Of a stretch of DNA of 36,786 nucleotides, positions 1-9,169 are shown piece by piece (the stretch's first letter is position 1; each line of letters opens with the position of its first letter). Origin of the DNA: Candidatus Woesebacteria bacterium GW2011_GWB1_38_8b (GTDB lineage Bacteria > Patescibacteriota > Microgenomatia > UBA8517); the NCBI GenBank assembly GCA_000993115.1, contig LBVN01000004.1, positions 1 to 36,786 on the forward strand. Reading direction: 5' to 3'. Under the pieces are notes generated by a model that worked only from the letters and a program-made list of their open reading frames with translations, was not told where the DNA came from and ran no database searches. The position numbers and the translations under genes are program-made.

Positions 1-1
1 C

Positions 2-211
2 GAAAGTTGGCTGGCGGCGGGGATTCCTGAAGGAATTGAAATATCACACAAATACGGTCGGGAAGTACACGTTGTTAACGACGGCGGAATTGTAAAAGCT
101 AAAGAGCCATATGTGATAGTTGTTTTAAGTGAAGGGATTGTAGATAAAGAAGCTGACGAAACACTACCCAAGATTTCAAAAAGTATTTATGAAATAGAAA
201 CTGCGAAGTAA
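2..211 (+). CDS. C-terminal end of a beta-lactamase-like serine hydrolase (partial)
   Basis: The open frame enters from the left edge and gives 69 residues ending in TAA. The piece has the shape of the last third of a class A beta-lactamase / D,D-peptidase fold: a strand with the third active-site box (HKYG, where the family usually has KTG), then DGGIV, then the strand PYVIVVLSEG, and a last helix. Members of this family hydrolyse or transfer peptidoglycan peptides outside the membrane, or are inactive relatives. The catalytic SxxK and SDN boxes would lie outside the window, so activity cannot be judged. The gene is convergent with the penicillin-binding protein gene, only 2 bases apart. The replacement of Thr by Tyr in KTG is odd and argues for a changed substrate or a non-beta-lactamase role. 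Confidence 0.6.
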   Translation, partial: ESWLAAGIPEGIEISHKYGREVHVVNDGGIVKAKEPYVIVVLSEGIVDKEADETLPKISKSIYEIETAK

Positions 212-213
212 GT

Positions 214-3045
214 TTACTCGTCGCTTCTCCATGCATGATCTAAAATTTGCGGCTTTTTGTTTTCGGTTAATATTTTTTGGATTTGCTCGCTGTTACAGGC
301 ATATGCCGGCTTATTGCTTTCCAAAAACCACTCCATTTTTACAGGACAACCTTGGCAGGCAAGTGAACCTGTGTACTGACAAATAGGAAGCTGAACCAGA
401 CCTGCTGGAACATTCCAGGCAAGACTTTCTTCGTTTGCAAGAAGTCCCGACATAATATTATTAAAAATTGTTGATGCACCCGTTACTCCCGACGCAATTC
501 GGCTCATTGGGGAGTTATCGTTATTTCCAACCCAAACTGCAACAACGTATTTTTGAGTGTAGCCAATGGTTAAATTGTCTCTTAAGTTATTGCTTGTCCC
601 TGTTTTTACTGCAACCTCCGGATGTTTTGGAATTACAAGCTGAGAGTTTGTTCCGAATGACGGTGCCCGCGCGGGGTTATCGCGAAGAATATCGGTAATT
701 AAATATGCAACTTCGGGTTTTAAAACCTCGCGGGTTTTACAGTTATCGTTTACGTTAATTGCCAGCGCAGACCCTGTAGCGTTGGCAATGTCGGTGAAAG
801 GAATGTTTTTTTCACTGCATCCTGCTTCTTCCAACAATTCTCCGTTGGCAGTAATTTTGAGTATAGATACGGGTTCCGGGAAATTTCCGTAATTTGCAAC
901 CGTTGCATAAACATAAGCCAGATCGAGAAGCTTTACATCACCTCCGCCGAGAGTTAACGACAACCCATAATTTTGAGGATTGTTCCATGTAGTGATTCCC
1001 ATTTTCTGGCCCAATTCAATCATGTTTTTGACTCCGTAGCTGTTAAGTACTTTTACTGCAGGAATGTTACGGGACTCAGCAAATGCGCTTCGAAGTGTTA
1101 GTTTTCCCCGGTAACCACCCTCGTAGTTTTTTGGTGTGTAAGGTTCCTGATTTGGTATAACAAATGTAACAGGAGAATCATCTAAAATACTGGCAGGTGT
1201 ATATCCGTTAGAAAGTGCATAAGCATAATTAATAATTTTTATTGACGAACCTGGTTGTCGAAGTGAAGTTGTAACATTAACATTTCCGTCTTTTGCCTGA
1301 TCAAAATAATTTCTTGAACCGACCATTGCGATAATCTCACCCGATTGCGGGTTTAAAACAACAGCTGCACCGTTTGTGACATTTAGCTTTGTTAATTTTT
1401 CGACCTCTGTTGATACGGCGTTTTCAGCAAGTCTTTGAATGTTATAATCAAGAGTTGTTCTTACTTCTAACCCTCCCTGCGCAACTACTTCTGCTCCGTA
1501 TTTTTTTTCTAAGAGGTCGCGGACATGCATTACAAAATGCGGAGCTTTAATATCCGTTTTATTTTCGGCATACGCTAAATCCTCTTTTTCTGCCTCGATT
1601 TTTTGCTCTTGTGTTATATATTTATTTACCTCCATTAAATGAAGCACCTCCTTTTGGCGGATTTTTGCATTTTCGGGGTATGCCCCAAAAGGGGAATATT
1701 GAGTGGGACTTTTGGGAATTCCCGCCAAAAGGGCGGCTTCCCCTAGCGTTAGATTCTCAACGTTTTTACCAAAATACAGTCTTGCACCTTCCTGGATGCC
1801 ATACGCAGTTGACCCATATCCAACTTCATTTAAATACATCTGAAATATCTGGTCTTTTGTAAATGTTTTTTCAACTTTTATTGCCAAAATAATTTCCTTA
1901 AGCTTGCGGGTTAATGTTTTTTCAGGGGTTAAAAGTGTGTTTTTTACCAACTGTTGTGTAATTGTAGAGCCTCCCGTAATTTGTCCTTTTTTCCAATTTT
2001 TATAAAGAGCTCTGGCTATTCCTCTTAAGGAAAATCCGGGATGGCTATAAAATTCGGCGTCTTCAATTGCCAAAGTTGAAAGTCTAACTTGTACCGGAAT
2101 TTCGGAGAGGGGGATTGGTGTTCTGTTGTAATCTTTGTAAATCGTATATAGAAGAATTCCGTTTCTATCATATATTTTTGTTGATACTGGTTGACTTCTC
2201 GTTGCCAAGTCGGAAACTGAGGGTAAATCTTTTAAGACATATTTCCAAAATGCAAATGAAACAGAAAGAGATAAGGTAAACATAAGAACTATTACGAGTC
2301 CAATTATTTTTAACCTTAAACATGAGGATTTTGGCTTTATGATATGTTTGATAGTTACTTTTTCCTTTGAGAAGCGATGCGTTTTTTGGTAAAGCTTTCT
2401 TAGAAACAAAACGTAAAAGTTAATTTGTATCGATAGTTTTTTTCTCTTGGAAACTAAGAATTCTGAAGGTTTAATTGCGCGTACTTTGCCTGCAATTTTT
2501 TTGATTGGTATTAACAACTGCGATTTTAAATGCGGTAGGTAGGTCGTGTATTTAGCCTTGTTACTTATTATTTTTGTTAGTATGTATTTATTGGAAGCAG
2601 ATAATATTTCCAAAGATTGCACTTTCCAGGAGGTAATCTTTTTTTTGGACTTATTAACCAAAACCAGAATTAATTTAAATGTTATAGAAACAAAAAAGAT
2701 AGTTAAGTTGTAAAACGAACGTAGTAAAAGCAGTTTTGTCTTTTTGATTTTTTTCAACAAGCCTGTTTCGCGGGGGAGAGTTTTTGAGCGGACGTAGGTC
2801 TTGTGTTTTTGAATTAGCAGTTTAGGTAAAGCAAGAATTAATGTCAGGAGAATGCTTGTGATATAACTGAAAATATTTTTTCCGATTGTCTTAAAAAAAT
2901 AACCTGTAATGTAGACAAAAAATATTAAACCAAGAGCAGCTAAATAAAAAGGTTTCCCGACATAAGAAATAAGCCTTAGCGGAAGCTTAAGGTTACGCGA
3001 ATTTATTTGTTGGGCATGGTTTTCATTTTGATTTGTCTTAACCAC
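214..3045 (-). CDS. Class A penicillin-binding protein (PBP1A-like) with long multi-membrane N-terminus
   Basis: Bifunctional peptidoglycan synthase: glycosyltransferase (GT51) then transpeptidase. Counted from GTG at 3045, the GT51 domain has catalytic Glu 328 in AIEDAEFYSHPG and GGSTITQQ at 358-365. The transpeptidase has SSIK (Ser 600, Lys 603), SRN (658-660) and KTGTS (814-818). All boxes are intact. The first ~240 residues are unusual: very rich in Lys/Arg, with hydrophobic stretches near 27-70 and 109-130 before the usual anchor at about 245-266; most PBP1A proteins have one anchor near the start. Four cysteines near the C-terminus (CQY, ACQGC, AC) may form disulfides. The frame opens upstream with TTG at 3072, but TACAAT (3063-3068, minus) sits inside that stretch, so GTG 3045 is preferred; the start is uncertain. 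Confidence 0.9.
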   Translation of the reverse strand: MVKTNQNENHAQQINSRNLKLPLRLISYVGKPFYLAALGLIFFVYITGYFFKTIGKNIFSYITSILLTLILALPKLLIQKHKTYVRSKTLPRETGLLKKIKKTKLLLLRSFYNLTIFFVSITFKLILVLVNKSKKKITSWKVQSLEILSASNKYILTKIISNKAKYTTYLPHLKSQLLIPIKKIAGKVRAIKPSEFLVSKRKKLSIQINFYVLFLRKLYQKTHRFSKEKVTIKHIIKPKSSCLRLKIIGLVIVLMFTLSLSVSFAFWKYVLKDLPSVSDLATRSQPVSTKIYDRNGILLYTIYKDYNRTPIPLSEIPVQVRLSTLAIEDAEFYSHPGFSLRGIARALYKNWKKGQITGGSTITQQLVKNTLLTPEKTLTRKLKEIILAIKVEKTFTKDQIFQMYLNEVGYGSTAYGIQEGARLYFGKNVENLTLGEAALLAGIPKSPTQYSPFGAYPENAKIRQKEVLHLMEVNKYITQEQKIEAEKEDLAYAENKTDIKAPHFVMHVRDLLEKKYGAEVVAQGGLEVRTTLDYNIQRLAENAVSTEVEKLTKLNVTNGAAVVLNPQSGEIIAMVGSRNYFDQAKDGNVNVTTSLRQPGSSIKIINYAYALSNGYTPASILDDSPVTFVIPNQEPYTPKNYEGGYRGKLTLRSAFAESRNIPAVKVLNSYGVKNMIELGQKMGITTWNNPQNYGLSLTLGGGDVKLLDLAYVYATVANYGNFPEPVSILKITANGELLEEAGCSEKNIPFTDIANATGSALAINVNDNCKTREVLKPEVAYLITDILRDNPARAPSFGTNSQLVIPKHPEVAVKTGTSNNLRDNLTIGYTQKYVVAVWVGNNDNSPMSRIASGVTGASTIFNNIMSGLLANEESLAWNVPAGLVQLPICQYTGSLACQGCPVKMEWFLESNKPAYACNSEQIQKILTENKKPQILDHAWRSDE

Positions 3046-3113
3046 GAAAAATTTGTACCTATATTGTAGCAAAAAAAACAGCGAAAATTAAGTGATCTTG
3101 CGGGTTTCTGGGG

Positions 3114-3884
3114 TTAGTCGATATAAAACTTGGCTTCGGAGTCGTAAATATTTATTTTTGTTACAATTTCCCGAAGAGTACTAATTTCATTTTTATCATT
3201 TGTTTCGAGAATAATTTGGTAGATCCACTTATCTTTTTTCACCAGGAGTGTGTTTTTATATCCAACTTCGTCTTCAAATTCGGTTTGGTATGCAATAAAG
3301 TTAGAAATGTGGATTTTTGAATATGTGTTAGAGCCATCTTTTATAGGTTGATTTGCATCGAATTTTTCCAACTGTTTTTTAAGGTTACTAATCGTATCTC
3401 TTAGAACTTTTGACGAAGTCATATAGACCTCTACTTTTGAAGTTTTACCATCCTGGGGGGTATTTGCAAAACGAACAACTCGTTCTTCGTGTGCAACCTC
3501 GTCCGGAATAAATTCCTGATTAAATGCCGGGGGAATTAAAAGGTCATAGTAATACTTTGTATTTGTGTAAAGTGTTGCGGTCTTTACCGGTGTTTCGGTT
3601 GGAGTTTGAGTTGGATTTAACTGCTCGGAAATAATAGGGGATTTAGGTTTTAAATATTTCAGATAATAAAACAAAAAACCTACAACCACGGCTCCAATAA
3701 GTATCAAAAAAATTATCACGGAAAGGGCTTTTTTTGGTGGTTTGGAAATTTGAGGATTTTGGTGGGGTTGGGGAATGTTGCTTGTATCTATTGGCGTGTT
3801 TACTAAAGGAACACTTTCAGGCAGAGTTTGTGGAGGAATGTTTTGGTTCTGACTCTCCGTATTTACCGGGCTTGGATTATCCAT
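3114..3884 (-). CDS. Membrane-anchored protein of unknown function
   Basis: 256 residues, ATG start. Layout: a Pro/Asn/Gln-rich cytoplasmic head (1-50), a short PPKK stretch, one membrane helix at about 53-75, a Pro/Thr linker (90-103), then an external alpha/beta domain of ~150 residues. That domain begins YTNTKYYYDLLIPPAF and has alternating strands and a long helix (about 165-177). The pattern resembles small PsbP/DUF1795-like folds, but I do not recognise a family and give no function. It lies between two class A penicillin-binding protein genes on the same strand, so a role at the cell envelope is plausible but only inferred. The gap to the upstream gene is 81 bases, and to the downstream gene 68 bases. 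Confidence 0.75.
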   Translation of the reverse strand: MDNPSPVNTESQNQNIPPQTLPESVPLVNTPIDTSNIPQPHQNPQISKPPKKALSVIIFLILIGAVVVGFLFYYLKYLKPKSPIISEQLNPTQTPTETPVKTATLYTNTKYYYDLLIPPAFNQEFIPDEVAHEERVVRFANTPQDGKTSKVEVYMTSSKVLRDTISNLKKQLEKFDANQPIKDGSNTYSKIHISNFIAYQTEFEDEVGYKNTLLVKKDKWIYQIILETNDKNEISTLREIVTKINIYDSEAKFYID

Positions 3885-3965
3885 ATTTAAAGGCTTATCA
3901 AAAGTATATCAATTTTATTGAGTCACAAGAAGAAGTGCTCAATAAATAAAGGAGACTCAACTAAT

Positions 3966-6341
3966 TTAAAGAGGATAACTGATTTTTGCGGATTGAGAAG
4001 CTGCAGGAACCGGACAATCAAGGCATACTAACGACCCCAGTGCGTCATACAAAACGCTTTGCTGACGGACCTCGACGTTTTCGGCCGGGGTGTCATCGTT
4101 CGCGATGGAATTTGTGGTTTTGTCAATCCTTACGTCAGCTCTGCCACCTTTTGAATCGGATGGCACTGAGTCTTTTAAGAAATACTCAAATCTTGTCGGA
4201 CATCCTGCACTTAACGGATCGGAAGGAAGAGCACCTGTGGTTGAACAAACACTTATTCCAACAACTCCGGTTGGTTGCTTTTGAGATGAGTGTCCGCTGT
4301 CTTTTTTGTTGTAAGTACCCGTTTCCGATTTGTCTAGGGCTTCTTTGATTATTTTGTTCCAAATAGGGGACGCTCCCGACACTCCCGAAACAGCTCCGCG
4401 CATCGGAGTATTATCGTTATTTCCAACCCAAGTTAGAACCAAAATTTGAGGAGTATAGCCAATTGTCCAGTTGTCTTTAAAGTCATTTGTGGTTCCTGTT
4501 TTTACTGACACTTCGCTGTGGCCTTTAACATTAAGAAAAGAGTTTGTACCGAAAGCCATCGAACGGGTTCCATTATCCGAAATAACGTGAGAGATAATAA
4601 ATGTTACGTTGGAGTCTAATACTTTTTCTCCCGACAACTCCAATTTTTCAAAATTATTTTCTTTCAGAACCTTGCCTTTCCAATCTTCAATTTTTATAAT
4701 TGGATTAAGATCTTCTTTTATTCCGCTGTTTGCAAGCACCCCGAATGCCGTTGCCATTTCAACCGGTTTTACTTCTCCACCTCCAAGTGTTAGTGATAAA
4801 CCATATCTGGAAGGGTCTGAGAACGATTTTATCCCCATTTTGTTTGCAAATTCAACAAAGTTTTTTAAACCGTTTAAAGCCAGAACCCGAACCGCAGGTA
4901 CGTTTAAAGAATTTCCAAGTGCATAACGAGCCTGTATCATTCCGTGGTAACTGCCGTCGTAGTTTTTCGGACAGTATTCTTTTTGACCAACAACACTAAA
5001 GCATGTGGGTATGTCCGCAAGAAGGGAAGATGCTGTAATTTTTTTATCACGAAGGGCGAGTGCGTAGTTGATTGGCTTTATTGACGAGCCCGGCTGCCGA
5101 TTTGAAAAAAGAATATTTACCTTACCGTCTTCATCCTCAGCATCATAATCTTTTGATCCGACCATAGCCAATATTTCGCCGCTTCCGGGTCTGACAACTA
5201 TAGCTGCACCATTTCCAACAGCCTGTTTTTTAAGCTTTGCTACTTCAGTTGCAACTGCATCCTGAGCAAAGCTTTGTAGATCCAAATCAAGTGTGGTGGT
5301 TACGCGGAGTCCTCCTTTTTCAACCACAGATTCCCCATATTCGTCTGAAAGAAGCTGTTTTACCCAAAGTGAAAAATGGGGGGCTTTTAGATTTTCCTGC
5401 TTGGAATACGAAATATTTTCATTTTTTGCCTTTTCCGCATCCTCTCCACTAACATATTTGTCTTCTACCATCCTACTAAGAACAAGTGCCTGTCTTTCTT
5501 TTGCGTATTCGGGATGTGCTCCGAACGGGGAATATAATGAGGGGGCAGCAGGTAGTCCTGCCAAAAGAGTTGCTTCAGCAAGGCTTAAATCTTTAGCACT
5601 TTTTCCAAAATATAGCTCGCTTGCAGCCCCTATTCCGTAGGCGGTAGAGCCGTAGGGAATTTGATTCAAATAAAGCTCAAGTATTTGGTTTTTGGAATAA
5701 ATCGTTTCAACAAATAGGGTTAGTGCAAATTCCCGAATTTTTCTCTTTACTGTTCGCTCGGGTGTTAAAAGTACATTTTTGACAAGCTGTTGAGTTAGGG
5801 TAGATCCTCCCTGAAGCCTGCCTTTGATGATAGTTTTATATAACGCACGTGTTATTCCTGTTACCGAAACGCCGTAATGCTTATAAAAATCTTTATCTTC
5901 AATTGATATGGTTGCTTCTTTTACATAATCAGGGAGGTCCTCAAGTGCAACAGGCGTACTTCTTTTATCGGAATAAATTTCAAATAAAAGTTTGCCGTTT
6001 CTGTCAAAAAGTTTTGTGGATACGGGAACACTGTCTTTGGTTAAGTTTGTAGGCAGGGGAATATCCCAGAAAAGCCAAAAGGAAATACCAAACAAAACTC
6101 CAAAATAAGCAAGTCTTTTAATCAGCTTTATTTTTTTTGTAAGGTCTTGATCAGAAGGATAAATTTGGCTTTTTAATGCTCTGAATTTCGATATTTTGGT
6201 TTTCTTAGCGTTACTTTTTATCCATGCAACCGTTTTTTTTGTTACTCCTATTCCAATCTGAAAAATATTTAATTTTGTTTTCCGCGTAATTCTTTGTATT
6301 GCTTTTGGATGTTTATTTTTTTTACTTCTATTTTTAGTCAT
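3966..6341 (-). CDS. Class A penicillin-binding protein (PBP1A-like), second copy
   Basis: Bifunctional peptidoglycan glycosyltransferase/transpeptidase of 791 residues from ATG at 6341; the frame also runs back to a GTG at 6380, but the ATG leads directly into a basic MTKNRSKKNK head. One membrane anchor at about 78-93. Catalytic Glu 148 lies in SIEDKDFYKHYG and GGSTLTQQ is at 178-185. The transpeptidase has SSIK (Ser 419, Lys 422), SLN (478-480) and KTGTT (614-618). All motifs are intact. The C-terminal ~130 residues after the transpeptidase are low in structure, Ser/Thr/Asp-rich, and carry two cysteine pairs (VCSTTG...GCP and CLDCP). It resembles the other PBP in this window over both domains but lacks its long N-terminal extension, so the two are paralogs with different anchoring. 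Confidence 0.92.
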   Translation of the reverse strand: MTKNRSKKNKHPKAIQRITRKTKLNIFQIGIGVTKKTVAWIKSNAKKTKISKFRALKSQIYPSDQDLTKKIKLIKRLAYFGVLFGISFWLFWDIPLPTNLTKDSVPVSTKLFDRNGKLLFEIYSDKRSTPVALEDLPDYVKEATISIEDKDFYKHYGVSVTGITRALYKTIIKGRLQGGSTLTQQLVKNVLLTPERTVKRKIREFALTLFVETIYSKNQILELYLNQIPYGSTAYGIGAASELYFGKSAKDLSLAEATLLAGLPAAPSLYSPFGAHPEYAKERQALVLSRMVEDKYVSGEDAEKAKNENISYSKQENLKAPHFSLWVKQLLSDEYGESVVEKGGLRVTTTLDLDLQSFAQDAVATEVAKLKKQAVGNGAAIVVRPGSGEILAMVGSKDYDAEDEDGKVNILFSNRQPGSSIKPINYALALRDKKITASSLLADIPTCFSVVGQKEYCPKNYDGSYHGMIQARYALGNSLNVPAVRVLALNGLKNFVEFANKMGIKSFSDPSRYGLSLTLGGGEVKPVEMATAFGVLANSGIKEDLNPIIKIEDWKGKVLKENNFEKLELSGEKVLDSNVTFIISHVISDNGTRSMAFGTNSFLNVKGHSEVSVKTGTTNDFKDNWTIGYTPQILVLTWVGNNDNTPMRGAVSGVSGASPIWNKIIKEALDKSETGTYNKKDSGHSSQKQPTGVVGISVCSTTGALPSDPLSAGCPTRFEYFLKDSVPSDSKGGRADVRIDKTTNSIANDDTPAENVEVRQQSVLYDALGSLVCLDCPVPAASQSAKISYPL

Positions 6342-6545
6342 ATAAAGGTTGAATGAACCGGTATAGCGTTTTTGGTACACAAAGCTTCGGAAAGAATCTT
6401 TTTTAGGTCTTTAAAAGCTCCTCAATAAGCCTGGAGACAAAAACGCTAAATTTAATGTGATATGAAAGATTATACTGTAACGTAAATAAAAAAGCTAAAA
6501 TCGACCTTGATAAAGGGTTGGTATTTGTAAGACAATACAAGATAC

Positions 6546-7124
6546 ATGGCGGGAGTCAAAAAAACAAAAACAGTATCAAGTAAGGCTGGTGATAATTTAA
6601 ATTTATTACCAGATTTTTTAAAAATTCTTTTTTCTGATAAAAATCCAAAGACTGCAAAAAATGTCATACTCGCGGGTATAACAATTGTTATAACTACGCT
6701 TGCGATTTTTTTGTATATGTTATTTGCAAGTCGCAATCAATGGGGTTTGGAAAATAAGGATACGGACTACCTCTCAGAAATTCAAAAGTCCAACGAAGCT
6801 CAAGGAAGTTTACCTCAATTTTTCCCAAGCGATTTTCCGGTTTTCGACGGGGCAACTCTTAAAAATAATTGGACTACCAAAAGCACTAATGTCACAGGTG
6901 TTTCAATAATTTGGGAGACCGACCAATTGCCTACGAAAGTGTTCAACTTCTATTTTACACAGTTGATATCCCTGGATTATAAAACTGAGGTAATTTCACA
7001 AACCGAAAATTCTTATACGTTGTCTTTTGAAAAACCCGGATTGAATGGTTTCGTTGGTATTACACAGGCCGAAGGTAAAACACTTATATCTGTAACACTT
7101 GGAATTAAAAATGAAGGACAATAA
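6546..7124 (+). CDS. Single-pass membrane protein of unknown function
   Basis: 192 residues. A Lys-rich cytoplasmic head (1-37) is followed by one membrane helix at about 38-60 and an external domain that starts PSDFPVFDGA and contains several predicted strands and a helix near 125-140. I recognise no family. The start has a promoter directly before it: TTGATA (6507-6512), an 18-base spacer and GACAAT (6531-6536), then 9 bases to ATG, with no Shine-Dalgarno sequence, so the message is probably leaderless. The 3' end overlaps the HEPN gene by 14 bases, which suggests co-transcription. It is divergent from the penicillin-binding protein gene. Confidence 0.75.
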   Translation: MAGVKKTKTVSSKAGDNLNLLPDFLKILFSDKNPKTAKNVILAGITIVITTLAIFLYMLFASRNQWGLENKDTDYLSEIQKSNEAQGSLPQFFPSDFPVFDGATLKNNWTTKSTNVTGVSIIWETDQLPTKVFNFYFTQLISLDYKTEVISQTENSYTLSFEKPGLNGFVGITQAEGKTLISVTLGIKNEGQ

Positions 7125-7602
7125 TTTAGCTGAAAAAATCTGGTGGAATACTATTGATCACGATATACAAGAGCTTCTTCGGGAGTCTCAAAAATTAATT
7201 AATACCGCTAACAAGTGGGAAGAGGAGTTTCATGATTATGCTTTTATAGTATTTCCGGCTGCCAAGGCTTATGAAGGCTATCTGAAACATCTTTTTTTGA
7301 AAATGGGTTTTATCACCCAAGAAGATTATGACGGAAAACGTTTCCGTATAGGCAAGGCTCTTAACCCATCTTTGGAAAAACATTTGAGAGAAAACGAAAG
7401 TGTTTACGATAAAATCGTAAATTTCTGTAATGATGAGACTTTGGCGGATAAATTGTGGGAAGTTTGGAAAAATTCACGGAATATGATTTTTCACTGGTTT
7501 CCGAATGAAAAAAATTCTATTAGTTATGATGAAGCCGTTGACAGAGTAGGGCAGATAATTGCCGCTTTTGACATGGCTCACAAGGAATGTAGAATAGATT
7601 AA
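7111..7602 (+). CDS. HEPN-domain protein, RNase LS (RnlA)-like
   Basis: 163 residues, all-helical. The C-terminal half holds the HEPN signature RNxxxH (Arg 123, Asn 124, His 128, in NSRNMIFHWF), the catalytic motif of HEPN ribonucleases. The segment FIVFPAAKAYEGYLKHLF (about 45-62) is typical of the HEPN domain seen in RNase LS/RnlA-type toxins. Known HEPN proteins cut RNA in toxin-antitoxin, Abi and CRISPR systems; here the domain stands alone without an obvious DNA-binding part. ATG at 7111 overlaps the upstream gene by 14 bases; the frame extends to TTG 7099 but ATG is preferred. No antitoxin (nucleotidyltransferase or small acidic partner) is adjacent, so toxin function is only inferred; the upstream membrane protein is the only translationally coupled neighbour. 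Confidence 0.72.
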   Translation: MKDNNLAEKIWWNTIDHDIQELLRESQKLINTANKWEEEFHDYAFIVFPAAKAYEGYLKHLFLKMGFITQEDYDGKRFRIGKALNPSLEKHLRENESVYDKIVNFCNDETLADKLWEVWKNSRNMIFHWFPNEKNSISYDEAVDRVGQIIAAFDMAHKECRID

Positions 7603-7636
7603 AGCAGTAATTGTTGTATACGACCTTTTTTTATAT

Positions 7637-8317
7637 ATGCCCAAAAGAAAGAGTAAAAGTCACCAAAGTGTTGATAAAACTGAATCGATTATAAAAAACG
7701 TTACTTCTTATGTAGTTTACCTTTTTATTGTTTGGGGATTATACAGGTCACTTTTTAAGCTTCCCAATGAAATCGAAGAATTGTTTGTTAAACCCCTCAT
7801 CTGGCTTGGGCCGTTGGTTCTTATTCTTATTAAAGAAAAAAAAGGATTGTCAAGCTTGGGTTTAACTTTAAAAAATATGTTTCCTGCGGTTTACTATTCG
7901 CTGCTGCTTGGCATATTTTTTGCCTTTGAGGGTTTTCTTATAAACTACTTAAAGTATCAAGGCGGAGACTTTTCGGCAAATATCGGGGAGAATGCTTTTT
8001 TAATCGGGTTGGGACTCTCTTTTGCAACTGCAATTTCGGAAGAAATTTCTTTTAGGGGTTACGTTTTTGGCAGGGTCAGAGGGGTAATTAAAAATGAATG
8101 GGTTGCCAATATATTGGTTAGTATTGTCTGGGCTTTGGTACACTTGCCGATCACGATATTCTGGTGGAAACTCACAGCTGGAGAAACAATTGGATATCTT
8201 ATTCTCACAACGATTTTCGGAGTCGGGTCTTCGTTTGTATATGCCAGAACCGGAAATATAATCTCCTCAATCCTTCTTCATGTTGTCTGGCAATGGCCGA
8301 TAGTACTATTCAGGTAA
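7637..8317 (+). CDS. CPBP-family intramembrane metalloprotease (CAAX protease / Abi family)
   Basis: 226 residues with about six membrane helices. The family motifs are present: EExxxR (Glu 135, Glu 136, Arg 140, in SEEISFRGYVFG), a second motif with His 169 (VWALVHLP), and His 215 in the last helix (ILLHVVW). In type II CAAX proteases these residues bind metal in the membrane and cleave prenylated or membrane peptides. Bacterial CPBP members are linked to bacteriocin self-immunity, abortive infection and surface-protein processing. It starts 34 bases after the HEPN gene on the same strand; the pairing of a HEPN ribonuclease with a CPBP protease is suggestive of a defence or stress island but not proof. 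Confidence 0.85.
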   Translation: MPKRKSKSHQSVDKTESIIKNVTSYVVYLFIVWGLYRSLFKLPNEIEELFVKPLIWLGPLVLILIKEKKGLSSLGLTLKNMFPAVYYSLLLGIFFAFEGFLINYLKYQGGDFSANIGENAFLIGLGLSFATAISEEISFRGYVFGRVRGVIKNEWVANILVSIVWALVHLPITIFWWKLTAGETIGYLILTTIFGVGSSFVYARTGNIISSILLHVVWQWPIVLFR

Positions 8318-8320
8318 GGT

Positions 8321-8349
8321 TTGACATTTTTCGTTGTCATTACTACTAT
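8321..8349 (+). promoter_or_regulatory. Sigma-70-type promoter for the DUF5667 gene
   Basis: A perfect -35 box TTGACA (8321-8326), a 17-base spacer and TACTAT (8344-8349). Transcription would start near 8356, about six bases before ATG at 8362, giving an almost leaderless mRNA. The -35 box begins 4 bases after the upstream stop codon. Confidence 0.7.
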
Positions 8350-8361
8350 TGAATAACTCGG

Positions 8362-8985
8362 ATGGTTAAAAATGTATTGTTTTCGATTCTATTAGTAGCT
8401 CTTGCATTCTCCGTACTTTTTTTATCAATTCTTCGGACTGCCTCGGTTCGTTATGAGTTTGGAGAGACTACAAACACGCTACCTAAAAAAAACATCGACA
8501 GCCAAGTTGATTATTTTTTGGCATATCCCGGTAAAGTGTTACCGGATTCATTTTTATGGCCTCTAAAAGTACTTAGGGATAAAATTTGGTTCATTATAAC
8601 TACCGATCAAGGTAAAAAAGCGGATCTTCTTCTCCTGTTCGCAGATAAACGGTTGGCTTCTGCGAAATTGTTATTTGAGAAAGGTAAGCCGGAAATTGCT
8701 TTTGCTACTTTAGAAAAATCACAGCAATATTTAATAGAAGCAGGAGAGAAAGAGTCAAAGAATTTTCAAGACGGATTGGATACCAGCGGGTTCAGTATAC
8801 GTTATGCGAAGGCTTCCTTAAAACACTTTGAGGTAATGGAACAAATCTTGATTACTGCACCTGATGATGCAAAACCAAAAATTATTGAACTGCAAAATAT
8901 CCCTAAAAAAGAGTTTGAACACGCCCGTAATGATCTGTTGGAGAAGGGGTTAGTGCCACCAAACAATCCATTTAATTGGCAATAA
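8362..8985 (+). CDS. DUF5667-domain protein, secreted or membrane-anchored
   Basis: 207 residues. An N-terminal hydrophobic segment (about 3-24) acts as signal anchor. The rest is an all-helical domain beginning DYFLAYPGKVLPDSFLWPLK, followed by KADLLLLFADKRLASAKLLFEKGKPE and helices rich in Lys/Glu/Ala. This pattern (PG(K/H)..P....YPLK, then L..A..RL.E) matches DUF5667 proteins, common in Patescibacteria and other bacteria and of unknown function, probably outside the membrane. No catalytic residues are apparent. It has its own promoter (8321-8349). Confidence 0.72.
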   Translation: MVKNVLFSILLVALAFSVLFLSILRTASVRYEFGETTNTLPKKNIDSQVDYFLAYPGKVLPDSFLWPLKVLRDKIWFIITTDQGKKADLLLLFADKRLASAKLLFEKGKPEIAFATLEKSQQYLIEAGEKESKNFQDGLDTSGFSIRYAKASLKHFEVMEQILITAPDDAKPKIIELQNIPKKEFEHARNDLLEKGLVPPNNPFNWQ

Positions 8986-9131
8986 CTTCTAATATTGTAT
9001 AACAAAGAATTTGATAAACGTTAATCCCTGTAGTATTTAAATTTATTCATCTCCGTATAAACTCCGCGAGCAAATATTACCCAGCCTTATCATAGTCTCG
9101 CAGTGATATGTTTTGTGTCATTTACTATTAG

Positions 9132-9160
9132 TTGACAATCCATAAGTAGCGCATGATTAT
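9132..9160 (+). promoter_or_regulatory. Candidate promoter upstream of nrdR
   Basis: TTGACA (9132-9137), a 17-base spacer and GATTAT (9155-9160, four of six matches to TATAAT). The 254-base gap 8986-9239 holds no gene. A start near 9167 would give a leader of about 70 bases and would place the CACTA-N4-TAGTG palindrome at the transcription start. Confidence 0.45.
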
Positions 9161-9169
9161 TACATCTAT

